Part shown: one piece after another, positions 1 to 9,333 of the stretch
How the letters are laid out: each line of letters starts with the position of its first letter
Numbering within the stretch: position 1 is the stretch's first letter
NCBI GenBank assembly: GCA_028717785.1
Contig: JAQUND010000001.1
Span: forward strand, 134,936 to 198,935
Direction of reading: 5' to 3'
Length of the DNA: 64,000 nt
Source of the DNA: Candidatus Nanoarchaeia archaeon
GTDB lineage: Archaea; Nanoarchaeota; Nanoarchaeia; SCGC-AAA011-G17; JAFCDX01
Made by a program: the position numbers and the translations under genes
The notes under the pieces: model-generated
The model's database searches: none
Seen by the model: the letters and a program-made list of their open reading frames with translations, nothing else
Told to the model about the DNA's origin: nothing

Positions 1-228
1 AAAAATTATTTGAATTTATTAACTTCTTTTAACTTTGAAGAAATTAAGGATCGTTTAAAATTCACGATAATATATTTTATACTTGGTATATCCATAGTAT
101 TTTTAGGGGATATACTTATACATTTAACATTTAATGCTTCCGGTATAATTATATTAGTTTTTGGTATAATAATAGCTTGTGCTGCATTATTAGTTCCTTT
201 AATATCTTGGCTAAATAATTCATATTAA
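1..228 (+). CDS. Small two-helix membrane protein, 5' end probably outside window
   Basis: The reading frame is open to the left edge; the first possible start inside the window is a TTG at 10, so the gene may begin upstream. The C-terminal two thirds form two hydrophobic segments (about residues 18-40 and 43-66). No family is recognised; it is followed 1 bp later by another small membrane protein. Confidence 0.55.
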   Translation, partial: KNYLNLLTSFNFEEIKDRLKFTIIYFILGISIVFLGDILIHLTFNASGIIILVFGIIIACAALLVPLISWLNNSY

Positions 229-229
229 T

Positions 230-370
230 ATGAAAAAAAGTAAATTATTTTGGTATAATTTTAAATATCATTTAGATAGATATTTTTTAGTATATGTTTT
301 AATTTTTGCTATATTAGCATTAATATGGGCTTTAATACGACCTCACCCCGGAACAAATTTAATTTGGTAA
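230..370 (+). CDS. Tiny single-pass membrane protein (46 aa)
   Basis: ATG at 230 directly follows the previous stop. A basic, aromatic N-terminus precedes one hydrophobic helix (about residues 22-40). Function unknown; it probably belongs to the same transcript as the preceding membrane protein. Confidence 0.5.
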   Translation: MKKSKLFWYNFKYHLDRYFLVYVLIFAILALIWALIRPHPGTNLIW

Positions 371-398
371 TTATAATAATATTAAAAAATGTATTAAT

Positions 399-791
399 AT
401 GAAAGTTTTAGATATCAGATGTAATGGTTCATTATCTACTTCAACATATTTTCGAAATGAAAATGGGGATACAATACGAGTTGAAGTTTATTTAAGAACT
501 GAATGTACTGTTTCTAATCAAATTACTTATTTTAGATATAATTTATATTTGAGAAAATATAGATGTAAAAAATTTAATTTTATCATAAGTAGTAATCATA
601 AAATAGAAGAAATTTCTAAATGGATTAATAAACAAGATTTATATACAGCTTTACATAATCATTGGGATAATTTGAATCCTTTAAAGAAATTTTGTACTTA
701 TCATCTTAATAATAAATATGTTGAATTTTCTGTTACCCCCATTGAACCCAGTAAACCAAATGAAATGCGTTCATTATATGCTACTATTTAA
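399..791 (+). CDS. Hypothetical protein (130 aa)
   Basis: A soluble protein of mixed alpha/beta composition with no recognisable motif. It lies between the small membrane genes and DNA ligase. Family not recognised. Confidence 0.6.
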   Translation: MKVLDIRCNGSLSTSTYFRNENGDTIRVEVYLRTECTVSNQITYFRYNLYLRKYRCKKFNFIISSNHKIEEISKWINKQDLYTALHNHWDNLNPLKKFCTYHLNNKYVEFSVTPIEPSKPNEMRSLYATI

Positions 792-849
792 ATTTTAATA
801 ATTATAGTAAATATTTGAAAAAAATTGTATTTTTAAAGAAAAATATACT

Positions 850-2748
850 ATGGAAAATATTAACAAATTAGAAGAAAAATATCTCAAAGCAAAAATAGCT
901 TATTATGAAGGAATTCCATTTTTAACTGATGCAGAATTTGATGCTCTTGAAAAAATATTAAAAGAAAAAGAATCTAAAGTTATCGAACAAGTAGGTTCTA
1001 AACGTAAAGATTTTGATTTTACCCATCCAACAAAAATGCTTTCTTTAGCTAAAGAACAAATGGAAGCTACTCCAAAAGGAACTAATTATATGAAAGATCC
1101 TTTTGAAAAATGGTATACCAAAAGATTTTCTCAATTAGGTAAAACCCCTACTCTGTTAAGCTCCCCAAAATTGGATGGTAATGCTATTAATATAATATTC
1201 AGAGGGGTTAAATTAGCTAATGTTCTTACCAGAGGAGATGGTTTTACGGGTAAAGATATTTCTAAAAGATTTTTAAATAAAATCCCCCAAGAAATTAAAT
1301 TACTTGGATTAGAAATAAAAGAAACCGATGTTATTGAAATTCGTTGTGAAGTAGTTATAAAAACTGCTATTTTTAATGAAAAATATGCTTCTGAATTTGC
1401 TAATCCTCGAAATTATGTTGCTGGAGTTATAGGAAAAGATGAAGAAGATGAAATAAAAATATCTGAATTAGATATTATACCTCTTCATTATCTTGTTAAC
1501 AGTAAACATGTAAGTCAATCTTATTTTAAATTAAATGATCTTTTTTGCAATGATATAAATATTCCTTTTATAGTAGAAAACTATGTTCAGGTTATAAAAT
1601 CATATGAATCTTTAAGAGAAACCTATAAATTTCAATTAGATGGAGTAGTTATTTCATTTCCTGCTGAATTTAGAGAGCAATTAGGAGAAAATGATCATGA
1701 TCCCGAATGGGCTTTAGCTATTAAATTTGTTCCTCAAGAAGCAGTAACCCCCTATGAAGGAATTGAATGGAATATTTCTAAAAGAGGTGAAATCATACCT
1801 ACAGTTCTCCTTAAACCTATCCTTTTAGATGGATCTACAGTTCGTAGGGCATCTGGTTATAATGCAGGTTATATTGTAGATAAGAAAATTGGTCCGGGTT
1901 CAGTGGTGAGCATTGCAAAAGCAGGAGACATTATACCAGAAATACAAAAAGTTATAGTTGAATCTTCTGAAGATATAAAAAATATTTTACCTCAAGAATG
2001 TCCATCTTGTAATTCTCCAACTACTTTTGATAGTATTCATTTAGTATGTACTAATAATAATTGTATTGGTAAAATAGCTAAACAACTTTCAGGAGCAATA
2101 AAAATTTTAGAAATTCAAAGAATTGGAGAAAAAACAATTGAACCATTTGCTAAGGATTTTGTAAATATGTATGAACTTATTAAATGGGCAAGAACTATTG
2201 GAGAAACCTCCGATGGAAATATAGATCAATATGGAATTAAATTTGGTTCACGTTCACATGAAATTTTTATTCAAGCTTTTAAAAATATTAAATCTTTAAC
2301 TTATCCTCAAGTTATTCAAATGCTAGGATATGAAAATGTTGGGGATAAACTTTCTACTCAATTAGCTAGGGAACATGCTGGATTGGATTTTGATTATGCT
2401 AATTTAGAAAGAGCTCTTGTAGCTAAATTAAGGGATCCTCAAGTTTCTGATTATATAAAATCAGTTGTATCTGGATTAGAAAATTTAGGTATTATTATAG
2501 ATAGACCTAAAAAAACTACTAATAATATTTCTTCTATTTATGTTTGTATGACTGGAAGTCCTAAAGAATTTGGATTTAAAACCAAAGAAGAATTTATCAA
2601 AAAATTTCCGGGGGTAGAAGAAGTTTCTATTTCAGATAAAAAATGTCAATATCTTATTACAGATTCTTATTCCTCAACAAGTAGTAAAATGGGGGTAGCA
2701 ACTAAAAAAGGTATTCAAATAAGAACTTATGGGGATTTTAAAATTTAA
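850..2748 (+). CDS. ligA: NAD-dependent DNA ligase (LigA-like)
   Basis: Seals DNA nicks using NAD+. The adenylation domain carries the nucleotide-binding KLDG motif (Lys107 is the predicted adenylated residue), 'LTRGDGFTGKD', 'ANPRNYVAG' and 'QLDGVVIS'. An OB domain ('AIKF...RGEIIPTV...AGDIIPEI') follows, then a Cys4 zinc finger (CPSC...CTNNNC), a helical region and a C-terminal BRCT-like domain beginning at 'YVCMTGSPKEFG'. At 632 aa it is slightly shorter than bacterial LigA (about 670 aa), with the N-terminal Ia domain and HhH region looking reduced. T4-type phages normally use ATP ligases, so the NAD+ enzyme is notable beside the NadD fusion at 17915 and KptA at 37720, which also touch NAD+ metabolism. 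Confidence 0.96.
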   Translation: MENINKLEEKYLKAKIAYYEGIPFLTDAEFDALEKILKEKESKVIEQVGSKRKDFDFTHPTKMLSLAKEQMEATPKGTNYMKDPFEKWYTKRFSQLGKTPTLLSSPKLDGNAINIIFRGVKLANVLTRGDGFTGKDISKRFLNKIPQEIKLLGLEIKETDVIEIRCEVVIKTAIFNEKYASEFANPRNYVAGVIGKDEEDEIKISELDIIPLHYLVNSKHVSQSYFKLNDLFCNDINIPFIVENYVQVIKSYESLRETYKFQLDGVVISFPAEFREQLGENDHDPEWALAIKFVPQEAVTPYEGIEWNISKRGEIIPTVLLKPILLDGSTVRRASGYNAGYIVDKKIGPGSVVSIAKAGDIIPEIQKVIVESSEDIKNILPQECPSCNSPTTFDSIHLVCTNNNCIGKIAKQLSGAIKILEIQRIGEKTIEPFAKDFVNMYELIKWARTIGETSDGNIDQYGIKFGSRSHEIFIQAFKNIKSLTYPQVIQMLGYENVGDKLSTQLAREHAGLDFDYANLERALVAKLRDPQVSDYIKSVVSGLENLGIIIDRPKKTTNNISSIYVCMTGSPKEFGFKTKEEFIKKFPGVEEVSISDKKCQYLITDSYSSTSSKMGVATKKGIQIRTYGDFKI

Positions 2749-2753
2749 ATAAT

Positions 2754-3341
2754 ATGAATCAATCTAAAGAAGAAAAAAAATTTCCAATTTATAGTTTTTC
2801 AGCTAAATGGTCTCAAGATGGAAAACAAGATCCGGAATATCCTAAATGGTATGAAGGATTATCAGAAGGACGAATTTGGAATAGTACTAGTTTTTCAAAA
2901 ATGTTTAAGGAAGAACAAAGTCAAGAATTTTTAGATAACTATGTTAAAGAATGGTGGAATAAATTAATAAAAAATAAAAAGAAAGAAAGATTCCCCATAA
3001 TAAATCCGGAATTACAATATTTAAAAGCTGAATTTAAAGAATGGGAAGTTTGGGTTTTAACTTGGTTTCAACATGAAACATTTGATTTAGGACAAACTAA
3101 TGAAGAAATTCTTAAGAGTTTTTCTGATTATGTTTATAGAGTACAATCTAAAAATAAAAGAATTGAAATGAATTTTCCAGAAAATGAATGGTATCAAAAT
3201 GGATATAAAGCTTTAATGGGAGCAGAAGATCGTTGGAGATGGCATGGGGCTGAACCCAATGGAAAACCTAGTGATCATAGTCCTGCTCCATGCAGATGTA
3301 AATTTTGTAAAGAACAAGGTATTATACGAATAGGACATTAA
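2754..3341 (+). CDS. Hypothetical Trp-rich protein with C-terminal Cys motif (195 aa)
   Basis: Starts 6 bp after the ligase stop, so probably co-transcribed. Tryptophan-rich, ending in a short 'CRCKFCKEQG' cluster that could bind metal. No family recognised. Confidence 0.65.
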   Translation: MNQSKEEKKFPIYSFSAKWSQDGKQDPEYPKWYEGLSEGRIWNSTSFSKMFKEEQSQEFLDNYVKEWWNKLIKNKKKERFPIINPELQYLKAEFKEWEVWVLTWFQHETFDLGQTNEEILKSFSDYVYRVQSKNKRIEMNFPENEWYQNGYKALMGAEDRWRWHGAEPNGKPSDHSPAPCRCKFCKEQGIIRIGH

Positions 3342-3353
3342 TTATAAAATAAA

Positions 3354-3692
3354 ATGGAAGGATATTTAGGAGAAACTGATGTAAATATTTCGGAAAGTAA
3401 ATTTAAAGATTATACTTCTATTGATTGGGCAATGTATTTTATTGAAAGATATGGTCAAATTGATGGAAGTCATCATAAAACTTGGGTTTTAGATCAAGTT
3501 GCAAGAATATTAAAAGGAACAAAAATAATTGTTAAACTTGCAAAATGGAGTAATGGAAAACAAGAATATAGAGTATGGTTAGACGACCCCTCCGAAGAAT
3601 ATAAAAATTGGCAAAAAGAAATGCAAGAAATGCTAGGAGAATTTATTGATAATGAATATGAATATACTTATAATGAAGGAATAGCACCATGA
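3354..3692 (+). CDS. Hypothetical protein (112 aa)
   Basis: Acidic soluble protein with central 'WVLDQVARILKGTKI' followed by 'YRVWLDDPSEEY'. Overlaps the next gene by 4 bp, suggesting translational coupling. Function unknown. Confidence 0.6.
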   Translation: MEGYLGETDVNISESKFKDYTSIDWAMYFIERYGQIDGSHHKTWVLDQVARILKGTKIIVKLAKWSNGKQEYRVWLDDPSEEYKNWQKEMQEMLGEFIDNEYEYTYNEGIAP

Positions 3693-4063
3693 TACTATCA
3701 TTTGAAAAACCTGAAAAAATTAGATCCACAGAAGAACATAATAAAATGTTTTCTTCAGATTGTGGAGTAGCAGGAACATATGTTCCTAATATGTCTGAAG
3801 AAGATCGTAAAAAATTTAAAGCTAAACATATAAAAGGAGAAGATGAAAGGATTGAAATAAGAGTTGAAATGGGATCTAATATTCTTATTATAGTATATAA
3901 AAATTCTAAAGTAGTAAAATATGATTTTCATAACTATAAAGAATATACTAAAAATCATCAAAACATTCAAATTTCTATGAATGGAAAATTGGATCTCTCC
4001 TTTGAACAATGGGAAAATATTGGAAAAGCTATTAATGAAGCTAAACAAATATTAGATTTATGA
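3689..4063 (+). CDS. Hypothetical protein (124 aa)
   Basis: Charged alpha/beta protein overlapping its neighbours by 4 bp at both ends, in a coupled operon of small genes. No family recognised. Confidence 0.6.
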   Translation: MILSFEKPEKIRSTEEHNKMFSSDCGVAGTYVPNMSEEDRKKFKAKHIKGEDERIEIRVEMGSNILIIVYKNSKVVKYDFHNYKEYTKNHQNIQISMNGKLDLSFEQWENIGKAINEAKQILDL

Positions 4064-4323
4064 TAGAAAGCATAAAAAAAGAAATGAATATTTGGTGTGG
4101 TTTTGAATTGACTGATGCTCAAATACAGGAATGGCTTGATTTGGCTAAACCCGAAGTTTTTGATACTATGGAAAGAGAGGATTTTGCATATTTTTTAGGT
4201 CAGAAAATAGCTGGATTAATTTGGCCTATGAATGCTGATTCCTCTGAATATAAAAAAGAATTTTTTGAAAAATTAAAAGAAAATTCGGTAAAAATGGGAT
4301 ACATTTGGAATAATAATTATTAA
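4060..4323 (+). CDS. Hypothetical protein (87 aa)
   Basis: Acidic helical protein overlapping the previous stop by 4 bp. Function unknown. Confidence 0.6.
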   Translation: MIESIKKEMNIWCGFELTDAQIQEWLDLAKPEVFDTMEREDFAYFLGQKIAGLIWPMNADSSEYKKEFFEKLKENSVKMGYIWNNNY

Positions 4324-4341
4324 CAATTTAAATAATATTTT

Positions 4342-4581
4342 ATGAAATATCTATTAGTATTTTTTGGATTAGGAATTATTGAAGGCATATGTTTAATGAT
4401 AGCTGGGTTTTATTTTTTAAACCCCGAATATTATAGTGCATTCAAATGGGTATCTTATGGATTATTTGGAATCTACACAATTCTTTCGATACTTTGTTTC
4501 TATACATTTAGAAAAAAGATTTTTAGAAAAAGAATTTTAAAAAAGAGAATTTTGAAAAAAAGAAAATCTAAAAAATCATGA
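4342..4581 (+). CDS. Two-helix membrane protein with Lys/Arg-rich tail (79 aa)
   Basis: Two hydrophobic segments (about residues 3-25 and 35-55) are followed by a very basic tail built from repeats of the form 'RKRILKKRILKKR'. The tail could contact phospholipid or nucleic acid on the cytoplasmic side. Overlaps the next gene by 4 bp. Confidence 0.6.
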   Translation: MKYLLVFFGLGIIEGICLMIAGFYFLNPEYYSAFKWVSYGLFGIYTILSILCFYTFRKKIFRKRILKKRILKKRKSKKS

Positions 4582-4985
4582 AAGATACGAAAAATATAAT
4601 GACTCTAATTCTTTTAATAATAGGATTTAGTTGTATTTTTTTAGTAGTATATAAGAATCAAGATCCTATTCTATCAGATTATAAATTAAGAATACTTGAA
4701 AAAGGATCAATTTTTGAACATCCTCAACGTCCCCCATCTAAAGGTATATTTAAACCCTGGTTAGATAATAATACATTTTCTATTCAGGAATTAGAAAAAC
4801 TAAAAATAAAACATAGAAATATCTATGTTTTTAGTTGGATTTATTTAGATACAACTGATAGAATAGAGGGTAAAGCTCATCATAGCCATACTTGGGATAC
4901 TTATAAAATAAAAGGATACTTACAAAATAGTAATTGTAAGTATGATACTTCTATTATTGAAATAAAATTAAAATTACATGAATAA
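4578..4985 (+). CDS. Single-pass membrane-anchored protein (135 aa)
   Basis: An N-terminal hydrophobic anchor (about residues 8-26) precedes a soluble domain with a His-rich 'GKAHHSHTWDTYK' stretch. No family recognised. Overlaps the next gene by 8 bp. Confidence 0.6.
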   Translation: MKDTKNIMTLILLIIGFSCIFLVVYKNQDPILSDYKLRILEKGSIFEHPQRPPSKGIFKPWLDNNTFSIQELEKLKIKHRNIYVFSWIYLDTTDRIEGKAHHSHTWDTYKIKGYLQNSNCKYDTSIIEIKLKLHE

Positions 4986-5316
4986 TGAATATTTAGTTCG
5001 CCCAGAAGATAATGCTATATTTGAAATAGATCCATTTAATGGATGTTATCGTCCATATATAACTAATAAAATAAAAAATATACTCAAATCTCATCGGCGA
5101 TCTAATGCATATAGTCATTTTACATTTAAAAATTTAACAGAGGATTATGGTTGGTTTCCAATAGAAGAATCTGAAATCCCTAAATACCAAGAATTGAATA
5201 AAGAATGGAATCGAATTTGGGCTAAATATTACGAAAGTGATGGTCATGATGGGATAAAAGGAAGAAATAATTTAACTCCAGAAGAAATTGAATTCATTAA
5301 TTTAGAAAGAGATTAA
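4978..5316 (+). CDS. Hypothetical protein (112 aa)
   Basis: Soluble protein rich in aromatic and charged residues; unknown function. Start chosen at the ATG overlapping the previous stop. Confidence 0.6.
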   Translation: MNNEYLVRPEDNAIFEIDPFNGCYRPYITNKIKNILKSHRRSNAYSHFTFKNLTEDYGWFPIEESEIPKYQELNKEWNRIWAKYYESDGHDGIKGRNNLTPEEIEFINLERD

Positions 5317-5318
5317 AA

Positions 5319-5480
5319 ATGATAAAAGAAGAAAAAATAAAGGAACTTATCTTTTTAACACAAACTACTTATTATATTTATAATAATGAAGAAGATCGTA
5401 AAAATGATATCCCTTATATAATTACTTCTGATAAAAAAACATTCGATAGTTATAAAAAAGGAATAAAAAGTAAAAAATAA
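5319..5480 (+). CDS. Hypothetical small protein (53 aa)
   Basis: ATG lies 2 bp after the previous stop. Charged, ending in a Lys-rich tail. It is the last gene before a promoter-like site, so it probably ends the transcription unit. Confidence 0.5.
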   Translation: MIKEEKIKELIFLTQTTYYIYNNEEDRKNDIPYIITSDKKTFDSYKKGIKSKK

Positions 5481-5502
5481 TAAGAAGTTAATATTTTTTA
5501 TG

Positions 5503-5510
5503 TATATTTG
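5503..5510 (+). promoter_or_regulatory. Bacteroidota-type promoter, -7 box TATATTTG
   Basis: TATATTTGC lies about 25 bp before the ATG at 5535, with an AT tract and GTTAA upstream. The same box recurs at many operon heads in this window. Confidence 0.7.
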
Positions 5511-5534
5511 CTTTTGAATATATTTAAATTAACT

Positions 5535-5873
5535 ATGGAAAAATTTGTACATCAATTTAAAGCTCTTTTACCTTCATCTTGTATTATAAGAATTGTTGAT
5601 CAGGATGATAAACATATGATTTTATTTGAAAATACTGGTGATGGAGTTTCAGTAACTAATGCAAGTGAAATAATTGCTTCAGAAATAATCGATAAGTTTA
5701 AATGGCATCCTGCAAATTGTAGATTTTTTGAAACATATAAAGGATATGAAAGAGTAATCGAAATCCAATATAGTTGGATTGTTGGAGTAGTATCTGAAAA
5801 ATGGGAAGCTAATCATCCGGATTGGAGTTCTGTCGAACAAATACAAATTAAAAATTTATTTGAATTAGAATGA
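5535..5873 (+). CDS. Hypothetical protein (112 aa)
   Basis: Start chosen at the internal ATG at 5535 rather than 5508, because the promoter's -7 box at 5503 would put the transcript start after the upstream codon. Soluble alpha/beta protein, unrecognised; overlaps the CCA enzyme by 4 bp. Confidence 0.6.
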   Translation: MEKFVHQFKALLPSSCIIRIVDQDDKHMILFENTGDGVSVTNASEIIASEIIDKFKWHPANCRFFETYKGYERVIEIQYSWIVGVVSEKWEANHPDWSSVEQIQIKNLFELE

Positions 5874-7093
5874 TATTTATATCTCAAAAAGTAGAAAATA
5901 TTCGAAAAGTTTTATTAAAAGAAACTTGGATAGAATCCCTTTTAACCGATGGAAATGTTTATCTTGTTGGTGGTTGTATAAGAGATTCATATAGGAATAA
6001 AACTATTAAAGATATTGATATTGTTGTTGAAGAACTTCCTATCTCTTCTATAAAAAAAATATTATCTCATTATGGGGAATTTAAAGAAGTTGGGGATAGT
6101 TTTGCCGTAATAAAATTTAGACCTTTTAACCATATAGGGGAAGATTTTGATATTGCTATACCTCGAATAGATCGAAAAATAGGAGAAGGTCATAAAGGAT
6201 TTTCAATAGAAACTAAAGGGGTTACAATATTAGATGACTTAAAAAGAAGGGATTTTACTATTAATTCAATTGCTGTTAATGTTAAAACAGGAGAAATTTT
6301 AGATCCTTTTAATGGAACTTCCGATATTGAAAAAAAGATAATTAAAGCAACAGATTCAACAGCTTTTATTGAAGATCCATTAAGAATATTAAGAGGAATT
6401 CAATTTGCAGCTAGATTTAATTATTTAATTGAAAAAGATACCCTTAAACTCATGAAAGATAATGCTCATTTAATAATGAGTATTTCGGGGGAAAGAATAT
6501 TGGACGAATTTATGAAAGTTGTCCATAAAAATGGAAATAATAAAATAGTTTTTGATCTTTTGCAAGAAACTAATGTAGATTTAGCTTTATTTAATAATAA
6601 AATTTCTACTTATGATGGGATTTATTATTTAGATGAAGTTTCTTTCTTTTACACTTTAGGAATTCTTGGAGGAATATCTCCATCTGATTTTATTAAAAAC
6701 AGGTTAAAGGGAGAAAGATTATTAGAAAAAGATCTTCAAACTATGGAAAAAATTTTTAAATTATTTCCTACTATAAATAATCAAGAAGATCTTAGATTAT
6801 TTCTTTCTAAATCTTTTACTGTTTCCCCTAGAATTATGCAATCAAAAATATTTCCTTCAGAAATTGAAAATATAATAAAATTAATGTTAAAAAATAAAAT
6901 ACCTACTACTTTAAAGGATCTTAACATTGATGGTAATGATATTCTTATATTATCAAATAATGAGATAAAAGATAAAGCTCTTGGGGAAGTTTTAGAAAAA
7001 ATTATGAGAGGAGCTTTAATGAATGATTTTAATTGGAAGGATAGATTAGATTCTTTAAATTATTTAGGAAATGTTATATCTAAAATAAATTAA
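5870..7093 (+). CDS. cca: CCA-adding tRNA nucleotidyltransferase
   Basis: Adds or repairs the 3'-CCA of tRNAs. Class II nucleotidyltransferase signature 'GGCIRD' (residues 34-39) with metal-binding DID at 48-50, then 'RRDFTINSIA' and 'EDPLRILRGIQFAARF', all typical of the CCA/PcnB head, neck and body domains. At 407 aa it matches bacterial CCA enzymes; poly(A) polymerase is the alternative in this superfamily. Most phage tRNA genes here do not encode the terminal CCA, so the enzyme has an obvious role in maturing them. Confidence 0.92.
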   Translation: MIFISQKVENIRKVLLKETWIESLLTDGNVYLVGGCIRDSYRNKTIKDIDIVVEELPISSIKKILSHYGEFKEVGDSFAVIKFRPFNHIGEDFDIAIPRIDRKIGEGHKGFSIETKGVTILDDLKRRDFTINSIAVNVKTGEILDPFNGTSDIEKKIIKATDSTAFIEDPLRILRGIQFAARFNYLIEKDTLKLMKDNAHLIMSISGERILDEFMKVVHKNGNNKIVFDLLQETNVDLALFNNKISTYDGIYYLDEVSFFYTLGILGGISPSDFIKNRLKGERLLEKDLQTMEKIFKLFPTINNQEDLRLFLSKSFTVSPRIMQSKIFPSEIENIIKLMLKNKIPTTLKDLNIDGNDILILSNNEIKDKALGEVLEKIMRGALMNDFNWKDRLDSLNYLGNVISKIN

Positions 7094-7107
7094 TAAACTA
7101 TAAAACA

Positions 7108-7326
7108 ATGTCAAGACGATTTCATTCTTTAAAAGAAGGAGATACCCTTTCTAAAAAATTAAAAGAAATTTCTAAAAGAGTTTTAATTACTCAACAAGTT
7201 GTTTTTATACCTGAATTGAGGCTAACTGTATATTCTAATGCAGAAGAAACTCCCGAAGAAACTAGAAAAAGATATTTGGAAAAAACTTTATCTCATAAAA
7301 TAAAAGAAAAAGAAACTGAGGTTTAA
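7108..7326 (+). CDS. Hypothetical basic protein (72 aa)
   Basis: Small Lys/Arg/Glu-rich protein 14 bp after the CCA enzyme, probably in the same operon. Function unknown. Confidence 0.55.
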   Translation: MSRRFHSLKEGDTLSKKLKEISKRVLITQQVVFIPELRLTVYSNAEETPEETRKRYLEKTLSHKIKEKETEV

Positions 7327-7369
7327 CAATATTTTAACAAAAAATATTTTTTTTGTATAGAGTTATATT

Positions 7370-7377
7370 TATATTTG
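7370..7377 (+). promoter_or_regulatory. Promoter, -7 box TATATTTG
   Basis: TATATTTG sits 13 bp before the ATG at 7390, preceded by repeated TTTAACAA motifs and a T-rich stretch. Confidence 0.7.
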
Positions 7378-7389
7378 CCAAAGTAAAAT

Positions 7390-7590
7390 ATGAAAGAATA
7401 TTTAATTTTAAGAGATAAAGTAAATCAGTATTATACTGGGGGTTTACCATTATATTGGTCAGCTAAGATAGATGAAGCAATATTATTTAATAATGATATT
7501 GAGATTTTAAGTCAATTTAAATATGCCAGGAAAAATTCTCAACTTACTAATGCAGTTGAACCTATAGAAGTCATTAAAATATTACAATGA
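7390..7590 (+). CDS. Hypothetical protein (66 aa)
   Basis: First gene after the 7370 promoter; soluble, unrecognised. About 50 bp separates it from the envelope cassette. Confidence 0.55.
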   Translation: MKEYLILRDKVNQYYTGGLPLYWSAKIDEAILFNNDIEILSQFKYARKNSQLTNAVEPIEVIKILQ

Positions 7591-7639
7591 AAATTAATCT
7601 AATCAATATAAAATAATTATTAACTTTAATTTAAATTCC

Positions 7640-8275
7640 ATGAGTCAAAAACAAGGTTTTTTAAAAGGCCTTATTTTAAAAGGTCAAAAGGAGGAACCTG
7701 AAAAGGTTACACCAGCAACTAAAGTTGCTTCTACTACTCCTACTCCGCAAAATCAAGTTAATCCTATGACAATTCAAGGAGTTGCGGATAACAAATTTAT
7801 TGAATTACTTGAAGGTATTATTGAACAAAACAACCTGCCTGGGCAAGATTATTTTGAATTTAAACAAGCGATTGAAAATATGAAATCGCTACCTATGGAT
7901 GAAAAAACAAAATTTCAGACAGTTTATTCAGTTTTATCCCTACAAGGATGCAATAAAGAAATACTTCTTTCTTCTACCGACAAATACATTGCTCTCATTC
8001 AACAAGAAAAAACAAATTTTGATGTTGAAATGAAAAAAGCATTTGCCGAAAAAGTTCAGTCTAAATTAAATGAAGCAGAAAAAGCTAAAAAAGAAGTGGA
8101 ATCTTTAACTGCTAAATTAACTGAACTGAATAACCAAGCCATTATTGCATCCCAGGAAGCACAAAAAGCTGAAATGGAAATCCGTGCAACTGAAGCTAAT
8201 TTTAAGGCTTCTGCAGACATTATTATAGGTGAAATGGCTACAGATAAAGAAAAAATTAACACCTTTATTGTATAA
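7640..8275 (+). CDS. Coiled-coil protein of envelope cassette (211 aa)
   Basis: A Pro/Thr-rich linker (about residues 20-45) is followed by a helical domain and a long Lys/Glu/Ala coiled coil (about 130-200). It has no membrane segment. Base composition and codon use are visibly less AT-biased than in the flanking genes, as for the next two genes, suggesting high expression or separate acquisition. The role is inferred only from its tight linkage to the membrane protein and binding protein downstream. Confidence 0.7.
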   Translation: MSQKQGFLKGLILKGQKEEPEKVTPATKVASTTPTPQNQVNPMTIQGVADNKFIELLEGIIEQNNLPGQDYFEFKQAIENMKSLPMDEKTKFQTVYSVLSLQGCNKEILLSSTDKYIALIQQEKTNFDVEMKKAFAEKVQSKLNEAEKAKKEVESLTAKLTELNNQAIIASQEAQKAEMEIRATEANFKASADIIIGEMATDKEKINTFIV

Positions 8276-8277
8276 CT

Positions 8278-9294
8278 ATGGAAAACTCACTAAGTAAATT
8301 AGAAACCAAAGCAAAGGGTATTTTCGACCAAAAAGGTGGAACCCTTGGAATGGTACTTTTAGCAATAGGAGTAATATTCTTCCTTATTAAATTACCAGCT
8401 ATTGTTAGTTTTGTTGATAGTTTGTTTCATTTAATAATTACCTGCGTTGCAACTGCTGGTATCCTATATCTTTTATTTGATAAAAAAATTCGAAAAGTAG
8501 TAGGAACTCTTTATATGATGGGAATTCGCTATCTTATGGGATGTATTATAAAAATGAATCCTATTGCTATTTTAGAGGATACCATTATTAAAATGTATAA
8601 AACTATTCAAAATGGTGAACAACAGATGGGTAAGTTAAACGGGAATAGAATGAAATTAAAAGAAAAAATAAATACCCGTAAAAGAGAACTCGAAGATTGC
8701 TTAAATAGAAAATCCATTGCCGAAAAACAACAGAAAAAAGAAGTTATGGTTCTGGAGGACAGACAAAGTGTTAGACTTGTCAATCTTATAAAAGAATATA
8801 TGTCCCTATACGAATCAACAGAAGAATGGTATAAAAATCTTTCTCGCCTTGTTGAATTTGCCAAATTGAATGCTCAGGATGCTGAAAATGAAGTTGCAAT
8901 ACAAAAAGAAAGGTACGAAATTATTCGGGCTTCCCATAATGCATTTCGTTCAGCTATGTCTATAATAAAAGGAGATCCCGATGAATTAGCTCTTTATAAT
9001 CAAGCCTTCCAATATGTTAATGATGATATTATGGAAAAAGTAGGGGAGATGGATAGAGTTATTAATAGTACCGGAGGTATGATGGATAAAATGGATATTG
9101 AAAAAGAAGTTTTTGCCATAAAAGGAGATGAAATCTCTAAAAAATACCAGGAATTAGGTATTGATGCTTTATTTACTAAATTCGAAGCATTGCCTAGCAA
9201 ACAAATAAAATCTACCATTACTGTTGAAGATGCTGTAATTATTCCAACTTCAACTAATTTGGTTTCAACTCAAAAATCTAAATATTTTAATTAA
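8278..9294 (+). CDS. Membrane-anchored coiled-coil protein (338 aa)
   Basis: Two hydrophobic helices (about residues 22-42 and 44-65) anchor a long charged coiled coil (about 95-200) reminiscent of PspA-like membrane-associated proteins. That resemblance is architectural only. It starts 2 bp after the preceding gene and precedes the OmpA-fused binding protein, so it probably belongs to the same envelope complex. Confidence 0.7.
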   Translation: MENSLSKLETKAKGIFDQKGGTLGMVLLAIGVIFFLIKLPAIVSFVDSLFHLIITCVATAGILYLLFDKKIRKVVGTLYMMGIRYLMGCIIKMNPIAILEDTIIKMYKTIQNGEQQMGKLNGNRMKLKEKINTRKRELEDCLNRKSIAEKQQKKEVMVLEDRQSVRLVNLIKEYMSLYESTEEWYKNLSRLVEFAKLNAQDAENEVAIQKERYEIIRASHNAFRSAMSIIKGDPDELALYNQAFQYVNDDIMEKVGEMDRVINSTGGMMDKMDIEKEVFAIKGDEISKKYQELGIDALFTKFEALPSKQIKSTITVEDAVIIPTSTNLVSTQKSKYFN

Positions 9295-9333
9295 TTTTTA
9301 ATTAATAATTTAATAATTTAATAATACAAAATC